DNA of 64,000 bases from Oscillospiraceae bacterium (GCA_020025545.1 JAHHRX010000004.1:1-64000), one strand, 5' to 3'. Positions 38,530 to 46,649 are shown, counted from the stretch's first letter. The notes: generated by a model from the letters alone, not told the origin. Numbers and translations are program-made.

Positions 38530-40311
38530 TTATTTTTCTCCTTTTTCATCAGGGAAAACATATTTTTCCTTGTACATCCGGAACTTTTCGGAATACTGCT
38601 CGCTTTCCTGCAAAGCACCGGACTTCAGAGCATTGAGATACTCGTGGGCTTCCAGTTTTCCTTCGGAAACCTGCAAGATCTCAATAGCCACATTGGAGCA
38701 GTGGTCTGCACTGCGCTCAAAAGAGGTCAGCAGGTCTTCCAGAATAAAGCCATATTCCACAGAGCAAAGGCCGTTTCTGAGCCGCCGAACATGGCGGGAC
38801 TTAACTTCCTTCACCAGAGCATCCACCACCTGTTCCTTGGGCTCCACCTGAGCCGCAAGGGTCAGGTCGCTGTTAACAAAGGCCGATGTGGTGTGATCAA
38901 TAATATCCATGACCGCGTCTTCAAGAACGGAAAGCTCTTGCCGGGCAGGTGCCGAGAATTGGATGTTCTTGCGGTTCATTTCCTCACAGGCCTTGGCAAC
39001 ATCTACCGCGTGGTCTGCAATCCGCTCCAAGTCGCTGAGGCTGTAAAGCAGGATATTGAGGATGCAATTATCCCGAACCGACAGATGTGTGCCGGTAAGC
39101 TTAACAAGGTAGCTGCCGAGAGCATCCTCGTAAACATCCGTCTCGTCTTCCAGAGCCCGAACCTTCCACATAACTTCGGAGTCATACTCTTTGGTGAGCT
39201 GTACTGCCAGTTTCATAGCTTCTGCGGAGGTCTTGGCCATGCGGCCTGCAATTTCCTGTGCTCTCTGAATAGCCACTGAAGGAGTTGCCAGCAATCTCTC
39301 GTCCAAAAGCACCGGCTTTTGATGAACCTCTTCGGCAGGCACCGTCAAATATGCCAGTTTTTCCAGCAGCCGGTTCATGGGCAGCAAAATCAGCGTAGCA
39401 GAGAGATTGAATACCGTGTGGACAATTGCAATATCCTTGGGGTTGGTAGTCTGACCCAGAAAACTCCACGGATGGAACGCTCCGATGCCGTAAAACACCA
39501 GCACAAACAGCAGGACACCAACTACGTTGAAGTAGAGATGTACCAGTGCCGTCCGCCGTGCATTACGGTTCGCTCCAACAGTGGACATCATGGCTGTGGC
39601 ACAGGTGCCAATATTTTGACCCAGAATGATAGGGATAGCCGTACCGAAGGTTACCGCGCCTGTAGAACAAAGGCCCTGTAAAATACCGACAGATGCAGAA
39701 GAAGACTGGATAATTCCCGTCAGCACCATACCTACAAGGATACCCAGCAAGGGATTAGAGAAAGAAACCATCAATCTGGCAAACCATGCTTCTTCCTTCA
39801 GGAATTCCATGGAACCGCTCATCAGGTCCATGCCGGTCATGAGCGCCATAAATCCCAGAAAAATAGAGCCAATTTCCCGATGCTTATCGGATTTTGTAAA
39901 CATATAGAGAACAATTCCGACAGTACCAAGCAGCGGAGCCAGCGTGGTAGGCTTAAAGATCTGAACCAGCAGGCTGTCGCCCTCCAGCGCAGTCAAAGAC
40001 AGGATCCACGATGTCACTGTGGTTCCTACATTGGAACCCATGATGACACCGATGGCCTGCCGCAAGGTCATAATGCCGGAGTTTACAAAGCCCACCACCA
40101 TAACGGTAGTTGCCGATGAGGACTGGATCACAGCTGTAACGGCAAGACCCAGAAAAAATCCCCTGAAAACAGTGGAACTCATTTTTGCCAGAATGGTTTG
40201 CAGTTTTCCTCCGGCAAGTCGTTCCAGAGACTTTCCCATAACGTCCATTCCAAACAGAAACAGTGCAAGGCCACCTAAAAGGGACACAATTTTGAAGATA
40301 TACATTGTCAT
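38530..40311 (-). CDS. Na/phosphate symporter with PhoU-like tail
   Basis: This NptA/YjbB-type protein has about 593 residues. The membrane part (to about 330) has two inverted repeats, each with the family QSSSA motif (VIQSSSATT and IIQSSSASV). The C-terminal half (about 345-560) is a helical PhoU-like domain. It most likely couples Na+ to inorganic phosphate movement across the cytoplasmic membrane. The start is uncertain between ATG 40311 and 40305; no strong ribosome site is visible. It lies 104 bases after the second CobW gene on the same strand. Confidence 0.9.
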   Translation of the reverse strand: MTMYIFKIVSLLGGLALFLFGMDVMGKSLERLAGGKLQTILAKMSSTVFRGFFLGLAVTAVIQSSSATTVMVVGFVNSGIMTLRQAIGVIMGSNVGTTVTSWILSLTALEGDSLLVQIFKPTTLAPLLGTVGIVLYMFTKSDKHREIGSIFLGFMALMTGMDLMSGSMEFLKEEAWFARLMVSFSNPLLGILVGMVLTGIIQSSSASVGILQGLCSTGAVTFGTAIPIILGQNIGTCATAMMSTVGANRNARRTALVHLYFNVVGVLLFVLVFYGIGAFHPWSFLGQTTNPKDIAIVHTVFNLSATLILLPMNRLLEKLAYLTVPAEEVHQKPVLLDERLLATPSVAIQRAQEIAGRMAKTSAEAMKLAVQLTKEYDSEVMWKVRALEDETDVYEDALGSYLVKLTGTHLSVRDNCILNILLYSLSDLERIADHAVDVAKACEEMNRKNIQFSAPARQELSVLEDAVMDIIDHTTSAFVNSDLTLAAQVEPKEQVVDALVKEVKSRHVRRLRNGLCSVEYGFILEDLLTSFERSADHCSNVAIEILQVSEGKLEAHEYLNALKSGALQESEQYSEKFRMYKEKYVFPDEKGEK

Positions 40312-40415
40312 GCGGAATACCAACTTTCTCTATTTTCTGTTCTTTCGCCAATCAAGAGAATGGGAAAGTATCGGCAATCGGGTTTCTTCTCTACTTACTA
40401 AAGTTACAAATCACT

Positions 40416-41357
40416 TTAAAAGGATGCTACTTCCTGCTCGGCAGGCTCTGCAGGGCTTACCGCAATGGCAGTCAGAATGGGGCCTACATCCCCCTGATAA
40501 AGAGGATGTTTCTCAGCAGTGATCTTTGCCGTCACCGTAACCCAGGACCGTGATGCAAGGCTCCCGGCCTGTTCATACCGGCAGGGGATGCCGCAGAACT
40601 CAATATCTGCCTCGCAGCAGGTCATAACAAAACGACCGGGCGCAAACATCCCCTCCTTGTTCCGGCGAAGCATGGCAACCTGTCCCTTGAACCGGACGCT
40701 CTTGCCATCGTACTTGTCCACCTCTTCGTTCACATCCCGATACCAAAGAGCGTAATCCTCGTCCTTTACCTCGATGATGGGAGCGTTGATGTCAAAGGGC
40801 AGCGGATCTACCACATCATCAAAAGCGGTAGTTCCGTCCGTGTAATCGTAGAGAATGTCGATATTGCGGTTGGCCGCACGAGCGAGCTTATGGAACGGCA
40901 TGGTATCGGAGCCCTTTACGACCCGGTTGAATACCAGCATTTGCGCGCCCATGAGCTTGTCCATTACCAGATTGCGCATATTGGCATGATACGCAAGGAA
41001 TGTGGTGGTATCCGCAAACATGACTTCCTGCGCCACCACCCAGTTTTCCGGGAAGCGCTGGTAGAGGTCACCCACAAGCTGCATACCGTTGAGCTCCGCA
41101 ACAACCCGCTCTGCCTTGTACTTTTTTGCAAGGGCCTGCAGCTCCTTGGTGGTGACATTTTCCTGATCTAAAATCTCCAGAAATACATTCTGATGGGGAT
41201 AGAGGGAAAAATCATATTCCTCCTCCCCTTCCTCAAATACCAGAAGCAGTGTGCGCTCTCCGGCATTGAATCGGGGATCTTCCAAAGTTTCTTGAATAAA
41301 TTTTGTCTTACCGGAATCCAAAAAGCCGGTAAATGCATAAACGGGAATCTGCTGCAT
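40416..41357 (-). CDS. CobW-like GTPase fused to a TIGR03943/DUF1980-like domain
   Basis: This 313-residue protein begins as a COG0523 GTPase: Walker A GFLDSGKTKF (about 11-20), the AELNGMQ switch region, and FNRV at the NKxD position. It lacks the CxCC metal motif that COG0523 proteins carry after Walker A. From about residue 205, the GKSVRFKGQV, FAPGRFVMTCCEADIEFCG and WVTVTAKI pattern resembles the C-terminal domain of TIGR03943/DUF1980 proteins, which are commonly encoded beside COG0523 GTPases and permeases. It follows the His-rich CobW gene by 10 bases. The exact metal and partner are unknown; the domain call is by eye. Confidence 0.8.
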   Translation of the reverse strand: MQQIPVYAFTGFLDSGKTKFIQETLEDPRFNAGERTLLLVFEEGEEEYDFSLYPHQNVFLEILDQENVTTKELQALAKKYKAERVVAELNGMQLVGDLYQRFPENWVVAQEVMFADTTTFLAYHANMRNLVMDKLMGAQMLVFNRVVKGSDTMPFHKLARAANRNIDILYDYTDGTTAFDDVVDPLPFDINAPIIEVKDEDYALWYRDVNEEVDKYDGKSVRFKGQVAMLRRNKEGMFAPGRFVMTCCEADIEFCGIPCRYEQAGSLASRSWVTVTAKITAEKHPLYQGDVGPILTAIAVSPAEPAEQEVASF

Positions 41358-41367
41358 AGTCTACTCC

Positions 41368-42510
41368 TTAAATTCCAAAGAGCTTGGCAAAGGCTTCTTC
41401 ATCCAGCTTAGAGCCGATGACACAGAGCTTGCCGCTGACATCGGCGCTGCCGGTACGGATATCGGCTTCCTCGGGAACCATATCAAAATGGATCCAAGTG
41501 CCGTCCACAGCGGGAAGGATGCCCTTAGCCCGCAGAACCATGCCGTATTTGCCGGTATCCAGTTCATGCAAAGCATTTACGATCTGCTGACGCTCAAACT
41601 TCTTGGCAGTCTCCACGCCCCAGGAAGTGAACACCTCATCGGCATGATGGTGGTGATGTTCGTGGTCGTGGCAGCCGCACTCGTCATCATGGTGGTGATG
41701 CTCGTGGTCGTGGCAGCCGCATTCGTCATCATGGTGGTGATGCTCGTGGCCGTGGCAGCAGCACTCGTCATCGTGGTGGTGATGTTCGTGGTCGTGGCAG
41801 CCGCATTCGTCATCGTGGTGATGATGCCCGTGGCCGTGGCAGCCGCACTCATCATCGTGATGATCTTCAGCAGCCAGACGCTCCTGCTCCATCCGTGCCA
41901 GTTCTGCTGCCAGAGATGTCTTGCCTTCCATAGCATCAATAATCTGCTGACCGGTAAGCTCCGCCCAGGGAGTCGTGACAATGGTAGCCTTGTCGTTATG
42001 CTCACGAATCAGCTCAATAGCAGCATCCATCTTGGCCTGCATCACGGAATCCGTCCGGGAAAGGATGATGGTGGAGGCTGTTTCAATCTGATTGTTGTAG
42101 AACTCGCCGAAGTTCTTCATATATACCTTGACCTTGCCCGCATCCGCAACGGCCACGGTGTAGCCCAGAGTAACTTCGTCATTGGTAACCTTATTAACAG
42201 CACCAATTACATCGGAGAGCTTGCCAACGCCGGAGGGCTCAATGATAATGCGGTCAGGGTGGAACTTTTCGATTACATCTTTAAGTGCTTTGCCAAAGTC
42301 GCCAACAAGGCTGCAGCAGATACAGCCGGAATTCATTTCGGTAATATTAATGCCGGAATCCTGCAAAAAACCGCCGTCGATGCCGATCTGGCCGAATTCG
42401 TTTTCAATAAGGACGATATTTTTTCCCTTATAAACTTCGCTGATGAGTTTCTTAATCAAAGTGGTCTTGCCGGCTCCCAAAAAACCGGAATAAATGTCTA
42501 TTTTCGTCAT
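41368..42510 (-). CDS. CobW/COG0523 GTPase with a His/Cys-rich repeat
   Basis: This 380-residue G3E-family metallochaperone candidate has Walker A GFLGAGKTT (9-17), the metal motif GCICC (62-66), EPSGVGK (Walker B region) and SRTD (the NKxD equivalent). Between the G domain and the C-terminal CobW domain (about 293-380) sits a metal-binding insert (217-289) of five 14-residue repeats, roughly 33 His and 11 Cys. Family members insert zinc, cobalt or nickel, often under metal limitation. It has its own promoter and is first in a unit with the next CobW-like gene. The metal cannot be told from sequence. Confidence 0.92.
   Translation of the reverse strand: MTKIDIYSGFLGAGKTTLIKKLISEVYKGKNIVLIENEFGQIGIDGGFLQDSGINITEMNSGCICCSLVGDFGKALKDVIEKFHPDRIIIEPSGVGKLSDVIGAVNKVTNDEVTLGYTVAVADAGKVKVYMKNFGEFYNNQIETASTIILSRTDSVMQAKMDAAIELIREHNDKATIVTTPWAELTGQQIIDAMEGKTSLAAELARMEQERLAAEDHHDDECGCHGHGHHHHDDECGCHDHEHHHHDDECCCHGHEHHHHDDECGCHDHEHHHHDDECGCHDHEHHHHHADEVFTSWGVETAKKFERQQIVNALHELDTGKYGMVLRAKGILPAVDGTWIHFDMVPEEADIRTGSADVSGKLCVIGSKLDEEAFAKLFGI
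41647..41856 (-). repeat. five tandem 42-bp repeats coding the His/Cys-rich insert
   Basis: Five consecutive 42-base units encode variants of DDECGCHDHEHHHH. Units differ at a few codons (Gly/Asp, Glu/Gly, and one CCC in place of CGC). The near identity at DNA level suggests copy number can change by slippage. Confidence 0.93.
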
Positions 42511-42545
42511 AGGGGTTCCCTTCCTTATATGAGAATTTCCCTAAC

Positions 42546-42574
42546 ATTATACCACCTAAGCAAATGAAATACAA
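42546..42574 (-). promoter_or_regulatory. promoter of the CobW pair
   Basis: On the minus strand TTGTAT, a 17-base spacer ending in TGG, and TATAAT. No obvious Zur-type palindrome overlaps it. Confidence 0.8.
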
Positions 42575-42676
42575 GGCGAAAATCCATGAAGATTCGACAC
42601 GATACGATTGTATCTGCCGTCAACATGGATTATCCTATATTCAGGCGGGCAAATCCCCAGCTGCGACAGCCCACCG

Positions 42677-42708
42677 CCGCCGTCCCGTTTCTCCCACGGG
42701 ACGGCGGT
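42677..42708 (-). terminator. GC-rich hairpin after the SPOCS/LysM gene
   Basis: The 11-bp perfect stem CCGCCGTCCCG/CGGGACGGCGG lies 11 bases after the stop codon. It lacks a T-tract, so its strength as a terminator is doubtful. Confidence 0.5.
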
Positions 42709-42718
42709 CATTTTAAGT

Positions 42719-44215
42719 TTATGAAACCGGAACAATCAGCAGTTTTTCCATGGGCGGTTCATCGGTCAGGCGGTTTGCCGACTGAATGGCCTCCACCGTA
42801 GAGCCGCACTGCTTAGCAAGTCCCCAAAGTCCATCTTCTCCCACTCTGCAAAGGATCAGTGACGGACGGTTGGGATCTGCTTCCTCCATCTCTCCGGCTT
42901 CCAGCTGATCTGCCACCGAGAGGGGAACACCGGAAAGCACATGATTTTGAAGGGTGAATGGCTGCATGAGGGTCAAGCCCTCTCCGCTGTATGTGATCTG
43001 CGGTTTTCCGACGCTGCGCATATAAGATTTCACGGTGTTTTCCTCCGCAGAGGGCAGCGTCTCTTCTCCCTCGCAGCGAACCGTCTGGGATTGCAGATTT
43101 CCCTCACGGTCATAGTAAAGAACCGTGCAGTGGCCGGAAACAGAAGCCTTGAATCCATCCTCCCAAGCCGTGACCACAGGATAATCGGCAAAGGAAACCA
43201 TATCCACAACTTTCTCTGCTTCCTCCCCCAGGATTCCCTGTACGGTGATCACCATGTCCCGGCTTTCGAGGAGTACAGGAAGCTCCATTTTCTCCATATG
43301 AAGCGATACCTTTCTTCTGGGGCTGTATGCATCCTCAAGAACCTCTGCCATGATTTGATCGTACACCGTGTACTGCGTAGCCACATTTGCCTTCAGCATA
43401 AGGTGCATATCTTCCGTCAGATCCACTTCCAATGCTGTAAGCACCGGGAAAATTGCAGCCGTTGCCATACTGCTGTGATCCGATTCCAGATCCGCATACT
43501 GGGAAAAAGGCACTTCCGCATCCCAGCTGTGAAGCTGTCCGTTGTCGTCAGCGTAGAGCAGATGAAAAAGCCCTTTTCCCCGGTAAACCAGACGGTTTGC
43601 CATGATTTTCTCCTCTGTAATCTCCGGACAAAGGCTATAGCTGAGGATCTTGTCGATCTGCGCCCCGCCGGTAACCGTCAGCGTTTCATCCAGCTGCGCC
43701 AGCTTTTCCCCAGACTCCGTAGGAAGATCCAAGGGGTATGTCTTCTTGAGCAGAGCAACATCCTCCGGGCAGTTTTCGGGATATGGAATCTCCGGTTTTA
43801 TGGCCTGCTGTGCCTCTCCAAGAACCGCCACCGTGGCCCGAAGCATCAATTTTCTTGCAGATGTACTTCTGCCGTCCAGCCCTGCAAGGGATGCTGTAGC
43901 GCAGATCATGCCGTCGGGCAGGTTTTCCGTAAAATCCCATTTCATCTGGAAAGGAATCCATGCCTCTACGCTGCAGGGAGCAGAGCCGTCCTCCGGAGCA
44001 TAGAGCACCCATGCCATAACACCGCCGGAAACACTCATTCCGGTTCCCCGCCATTCTTTTCCCCGAACCATAGCCTGCCCCCAGCAACCCAGAATCCTCC
44101 CCACCTCCGGCATATTATCCGGAATACGAACCTCCTGGGTCAGCTCCTGGGTCTGAGTCTGGCAAATCACCGTTTTCAGGCACGAAATTGGATGCTTGGT
44201 AAACTGAACTTCCAT
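42719..44215 (-). CDS. SPOCS (DUF3794) protein with C-terminal LysM, SipL-like
   Basis: This 498-residue protein has SPOCS/DUF3794 modules over most of its length and a C-terminal LysM-like domain (about 450-498, LWGLAKQCGSTVEAIQSANRL). This is the layout of SipL, the mother-cell protein that binds SpoIVA at the forespore surface in clostridia, so a spore-coat role is likely but not proven. It has no signal peptide. The ATG at 44215 has GAGGAG 8 bases upstream; a GTG three codons earlier overlaps that site. The Cys-rich small gene is directly upstream on the same strand. Confidence 0.82.
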   Translation of the reverse strand: MEVQFTKHPISCLKTVICQTQTQELTQEVRIPDNMPEVGRILGCWGQAMVRGKEWRGTGMSVSGGVMAWVLYAPEDGSAPCSVEAWIPFQMKWDFTENLPDGMICATASLAGLDGRSTSARKLMLRATVAVLGEAQQAIKPEIPYPENCPEDVALLKKTYPLDLPTESGEKLAQLDETLTVTGGAQIDKILSYSLCPEITEEKIMANRLVYRGKGLFHLLYADDNGQLHSWDAEVPFSQYADLESDHSSMATAAIFPVLTALEVDLTEDMHLMLKANVATQYTVYDQIMAEVLEDAYSPRRKVSLHMEKMELPVLLESRDMVITVQGILGEEAEKVVDMVSFADYPVVTAWEDGFKASVSGHCTVLYYDREGNLQSQTVRCEGEETLPSAEENTVKSYMRSVGKPQITYSGEGLTLMQPFTLQNHVLSGVPLSVADQLEAGEMEEADPNRPSLILCRVGEDGLWGLAKQCGSTVEAIQSANRLTDEPPMEKLLIVPVS

Positions 44216-44282
44216 GCAGATCACTCCTCAATTTTACATTCCTATACTGAAGTGTATTCGTCCAGGGACAAGTTTATGCCGA

Positions 44283-44432
44283 TTATTTTTTGCCGCAGCA
44301 CCAAAAACCCATTCCCATAATCCCGAGGCCGAGACAGCAGCAGAAAAATGTGGACTCCAGACAGGTTCCTATCAGCAGTCCAAAGCCAAAGGCCGCCAGA
44401 GTACACCCGCACAGCTGATTCTTCCTACACAC
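44283..44432 (-). CDS. 49-residue Cys-rich small membrane protein
   Basis: A 50-codon frame begins at GTG 44432, with a GGGGGGTG ribosome-site-like run 5 bases upstream. It encodes CRKNQLCGCTLAAFGFG, then GTCLESTFFCCCLGLG, ending WCCGKK. One to two short hydrophobic segments and nine Cys are visible. I recall similar small Cys-rich proteins in Oscillospiraceae but cannot name a function. It ends 68 bases before the SPOCS/LysM start, on the same strand, so cotranscription is plausible. Confidence 0.6.
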   Translation of the reverse strand: MCRKNQLCGCTLAAFGFGLLIGTCLESTFFCCCLGLGIMGMGFWCCGKK

Positions 44433-44583
44433 AAAAACACCCCCCGCACAAGCCTATGCAGGAGGCTGCCTTAATTGAACTGTGAAATGCGGTTTTTCTT
44501 TTTCTCCCTGAACCTCACGCCTGTGTGCTGTGTAAAAGTCTGAAAACCGCTTTTTTTATCTGTACATCCTCAATAGAATTTAG

Positions 44584-44589
44584 TATAAT
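44584..44589 (+). promoter_or_regulatory. -10 element for the CDF gene
   Basis: TATAAT lies about 30 bases before the chosen start, with only a weak TGTACA at the -35 position. The gap 44433-44583 otherwise holds GCGGTTTT and AAAACCGC arms about 47 bases apart, followed by TTTTTTT, but no gene I can support. Confidence 0.55.
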
Positions 44590-44619
44590 ATCGGAAAGCG
44601 TATGAAGAAGGTGAAATAT

Positions 44620-45507
44620 ATGAAAAGCGAAGCGAGAGAAAAGAAGATTCTGATGATCTCCCTATTCTCAGGACTTGCCTTCGCAATGGTGGAGTTTATA
44701 TTTTCCATATACAGCCACTCCCAATCCGCTCTGACGGATGCAGTATATGACGCTTCCGAGTTGGTATTCATTGCTCTGCTTATATACCTGACTCCCCTGT
44801 TTCATAAGCCCATATCTGAGGAGCATCCCTACGGATATTTTCAGCTGGAATCCATCTTTGTCATCATCAAAGGCGTTATGATGCTGTCCGTTACCTTTGG
44901 TATCGCCGCACAGGTCATCGGATCCGCTATTTCCGGCGGTAATCCCGTCAACAGTCTGGCAGTTGGTTTCTTTCAGCTGGTGTTAGGTGCCGGCAGCGTC
45001 GTCATTTTCATGATCATGAAGCGGATGAACAGGAACATCTGCTCTCCCACCGTCCATGCTGAGCTGGTGGGCTGGAAGCTGGATATCGGATACAGTTTTG
45101 GCATGGCAGTAGCCTTTTTCGGCTCTCTCTTTTTGGAGAATACTCCCTTTGCTTTTATTGCTCCCTATTTCGATCAGATAATCGCCGTGCTTGTGATGGT
45201 GGGTATGCTCCCGGAGAGCATCAAGATTCTTTGGGCCGCACTCAAGGATATCGTTCTCTTTGCCCCGGACGAAGCACTTGTGGAGGAAATCAAGGAATTT
45301 GTCTCCCCCATTCTGGCACAGTACAATTTTGAGCCGGCTTACTGCGATGTAACCCGCACCGGACGGCATCTTTGGATTGATGTCTATTTTCGGATTTCCG
45401 GAGCCGATCTCCCCATTCAGGATTATAAAGATGCACTGGGCAGCGTAAAGAAGCTGACCAAAGAAAAGTATCAGGAATGTACCTGTGAACTGATCCTACT
45501 CCCCTAA
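44620..45507 (+). CDS. cation diffusion facilitator family transporter
   Basis: This 295-residue protein has about six hydrophobic segments and a C-terminal cytoplasmic domain (about 215-295). TM2 keeps the metal-site pair Asp40/Asp44 in LTDAVYDASE, and HPYGY is the usual loop after TM2. In TM5 the expected His-x3-Asp of zinc CDFs reads Gly151-x3-Asp155, so one ligand is missing. The transported ion may not be zinc, or the protein may be altered in function (inference). The start at 44620 is preferred (AAGGTG 6 bases upstream); an ATG at 44602 is close to the transcription start. Confidence 0.85.
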   Translation: MKSEAREKKILMISLFSGLAFAMVEFIFSIYSHSQSALTDAVYDASELVFIALLIYLTPLFHKPISEEHPYGYFQLESIFVIIKGVMMLSVTFGIAAQVIGSAISGGNPVNSLAVGFFQLVLGAGSVVIFMIMKRMNRNICSPTVHAELVGWKLDIGYSFGMAVAFFGSLFLENTPFAFIAPYFDQIIAVLVMVGMLPESIKILWAALKDIVLFAPDEALVEEIKEFVSPILAQYNFEPAYCDVTRTGRHLWIDVYFRISGADLPIQDYKDALGSVKKLTKEKYQECTCELILLP

Positions 45508-45868
45508 TACAGCAAAAAACACAGCGGATTTGGGTGCACCACGTAAGGAAGTATTTTTCTAAAAGGTTTTAGGAACTTGTTCCTAACGATTGCACTGTTT
45601 ATGCTCCGTATGGAGTATAAACAGTATGCTCGTAAGGGTGACGCACAATCAAATGACAACGGGATGAAACTTTTTATTTTGCAGAGTGTTAGACTTATCA
45701 AAATATATCTAACACTTAACTGCATCCCAGAAAGAATATCTGTTGATTTTTGCTTGATTTTCTATGTAAAATCTATTTATCATCCCTAAAATGGCAATGG
45801 AAAACACCTTTGATTGCAGATTTACTGCCATCTCTGTTAAACTCATCTCGACGAATGGAGGGAAAAAC
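45508..45868. other. AT-rich non-coding gap with clustered palindromes
   Basis: This 361-base gap has no convincing gene. It holds three close palindromes: CTAAAAGGTTTTAG (45559-45572), TTAGGAACTTGTTCCTAA (45569-45586), and a 14-bp-arm hairpin (45594-45625). An AGTGTTAGA inverted repeat follows at about 45685-45717. Two overlapping weak promoters (TTGATT with TAAAAT or TATCAT) lie at about 45743-45782, before the XRE gene. None of the hairpins is followed by a T-tract. Confidence 0.7.
45594..45625. repeat. 14-bp-arm inverted repeat
   Basis: ACTGTTTATGCTCC and GGAGTATAAACAGT flank the loop GTAT, with one G-T type mismatch. There is no T-tract, so it is not a standard terminator. Confidence 0.8.
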
Positions 45869-46450
45869 ATGAATCTCGGTACACAGATCAAAAAGTATCG
45901 AAGCGCTCTTAATCTTTCTCAGGAGGAACTGGCAGAGAAAATTTTTGTTACTCGACAGTCTGTTTCCAACTGGGAAAACGACAAAACTTATCCGGATGTC
46001 AAGAGCCTGCTGATGCTGAGTGAATTGTTTGAAATCTCCGTCGATGAATTGATTAAAGGAGATGTAAACGCTATGAAAAAAGAAATCAACGAACAGGAAC
46101 GGGCAGAATTTCGAAAGGACAGTACTTATTTTACGAGTTTGTATGTCATGACACTTGTTTTACCGCTGCTCCTAAGCAAGTTGCTGGGGTGGATCGGCTG
46201 GGGAATCTGGGCAGTTATTGTTGCTGCCGCATTCTATTATGGCTTTCGTGTAGACAGACATAAAAAGAAACACGATATTCAGACATATAAAGAAATTCTT
46301 GCTTTCACAGAAGGAAAGACTCTGTCCGAAATTGAACAAGCAAGAGAATATGGAAAGCGCCCATATCAGAAAATATTGTTTATAGTAGGTTCTGCGCTGC
46401 TTGCTTTTGTTGTCACAGCTTGCATGTATCTTATTTATCAACTTCTATAA
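45869..46450 (+). CDS. XRE-family regulator with membrane anchor
   Basis: This 193-residue protein has an N-terminal helix-turn-helix (about 6-60: LNLSQEELAEKIFVTRQSVSNWEND). Two or three hydrophobic segments follow (about 92-104, 108-122 and 170-190). Membrane-tethered XRE regulators of this type exist in Firmicutes, mostly with unknown targets. GGAGGG precedes the ATG. The gene is clearly AT-richer than its neighbours and lies alone between palindromic gaps, which suggests transfer. Confidence 0.88.
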   Translation: MNLGTQIKKYRSALNLSQEELAEKIFVTRQSVSNWENDKTYPDVKSLLMLSELFEISVDELIKGDVNAMKKEINEQERAEFRKDSTYFTSLYVMTLVLPLLLSKLLGWIGWGIWAVIVAAAFYYGFRVDRHKKKHDIQTYKEILAFTEGKTLSEIEQAREYGKRPYQKILFIVGSALLAFVVTACMYLIYQLL

Positions 46451-46481
46451 TCTGTTTGTGAGTGTTAAACCTATTCCAATT

Positions 46482-46528
46482 AGTAATATATAAGCGTGGG
46501 CATGGATAACCCTCGCTTATACATTACT
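46482..46528. repeat. 47-base hairpin downstream of the XRE gene
   Basis: The 15-base arms AGTAATATATAAGCG and CGCTTATACATTACT (one mismatch) enclose an inner GGG/CCC pair and a 9-base loop. It has no T-tract, and a separate terminator follows 20 bases later. Confidence 0.85.
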
Positions 46529-46548
46529 GATCGAATAATTTATAAAGA

Positions 46549-46590
46549 AAATGGAGTGTATCAAAGCCTGATACACTCCATTTCGCTTTT
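46549..46590 (+). terminator. terminator after the XRE gene
   Basis: The 15-bp perfect stem AAATGGAGTGTATCA/TGATACACTCCATTT with loop AAGCC is followed by CGCTTTT. A-runs upstream also allow use from the minus strand. Confidence 0.85.
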
Positions 46591-46649
46591 CGGTATTTCC
46601 AAAACATCCTTATCGGGCATACCTTTTACCGTTGTGGTTTTTTATTTAC

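Noticed and set aside
41647..41856. Possible CRISPR array
   Set aside because: The 42-bp units are contiguous without spacers and keep a coding frame, so this is a protein repeat.
41488..42567. Plus-strand frame with a Val/Met/Ala-rich repeated hydrophobic stretch
   Set aside because: The apparent membrane repeats are the complement of the His/Cys repeat codons of the CobW gene on the other strand.
44490..44562. GCGGTTTT ... AAAACCGC TTTTTTT as a plus-strand terminator or riboswitch before the CDF gene
   Set aside because: The loop would be about 47 bases, no plus-strand transcript is expected upstream, and the CDF promoter lies after it. Left as unexplained rather than called.
45504..45789. 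Short open frames on both strands in the AT-rich gap
   Set aside because: They lack ribosome sites, have low-complexity residue use, and overlap the palindromes.
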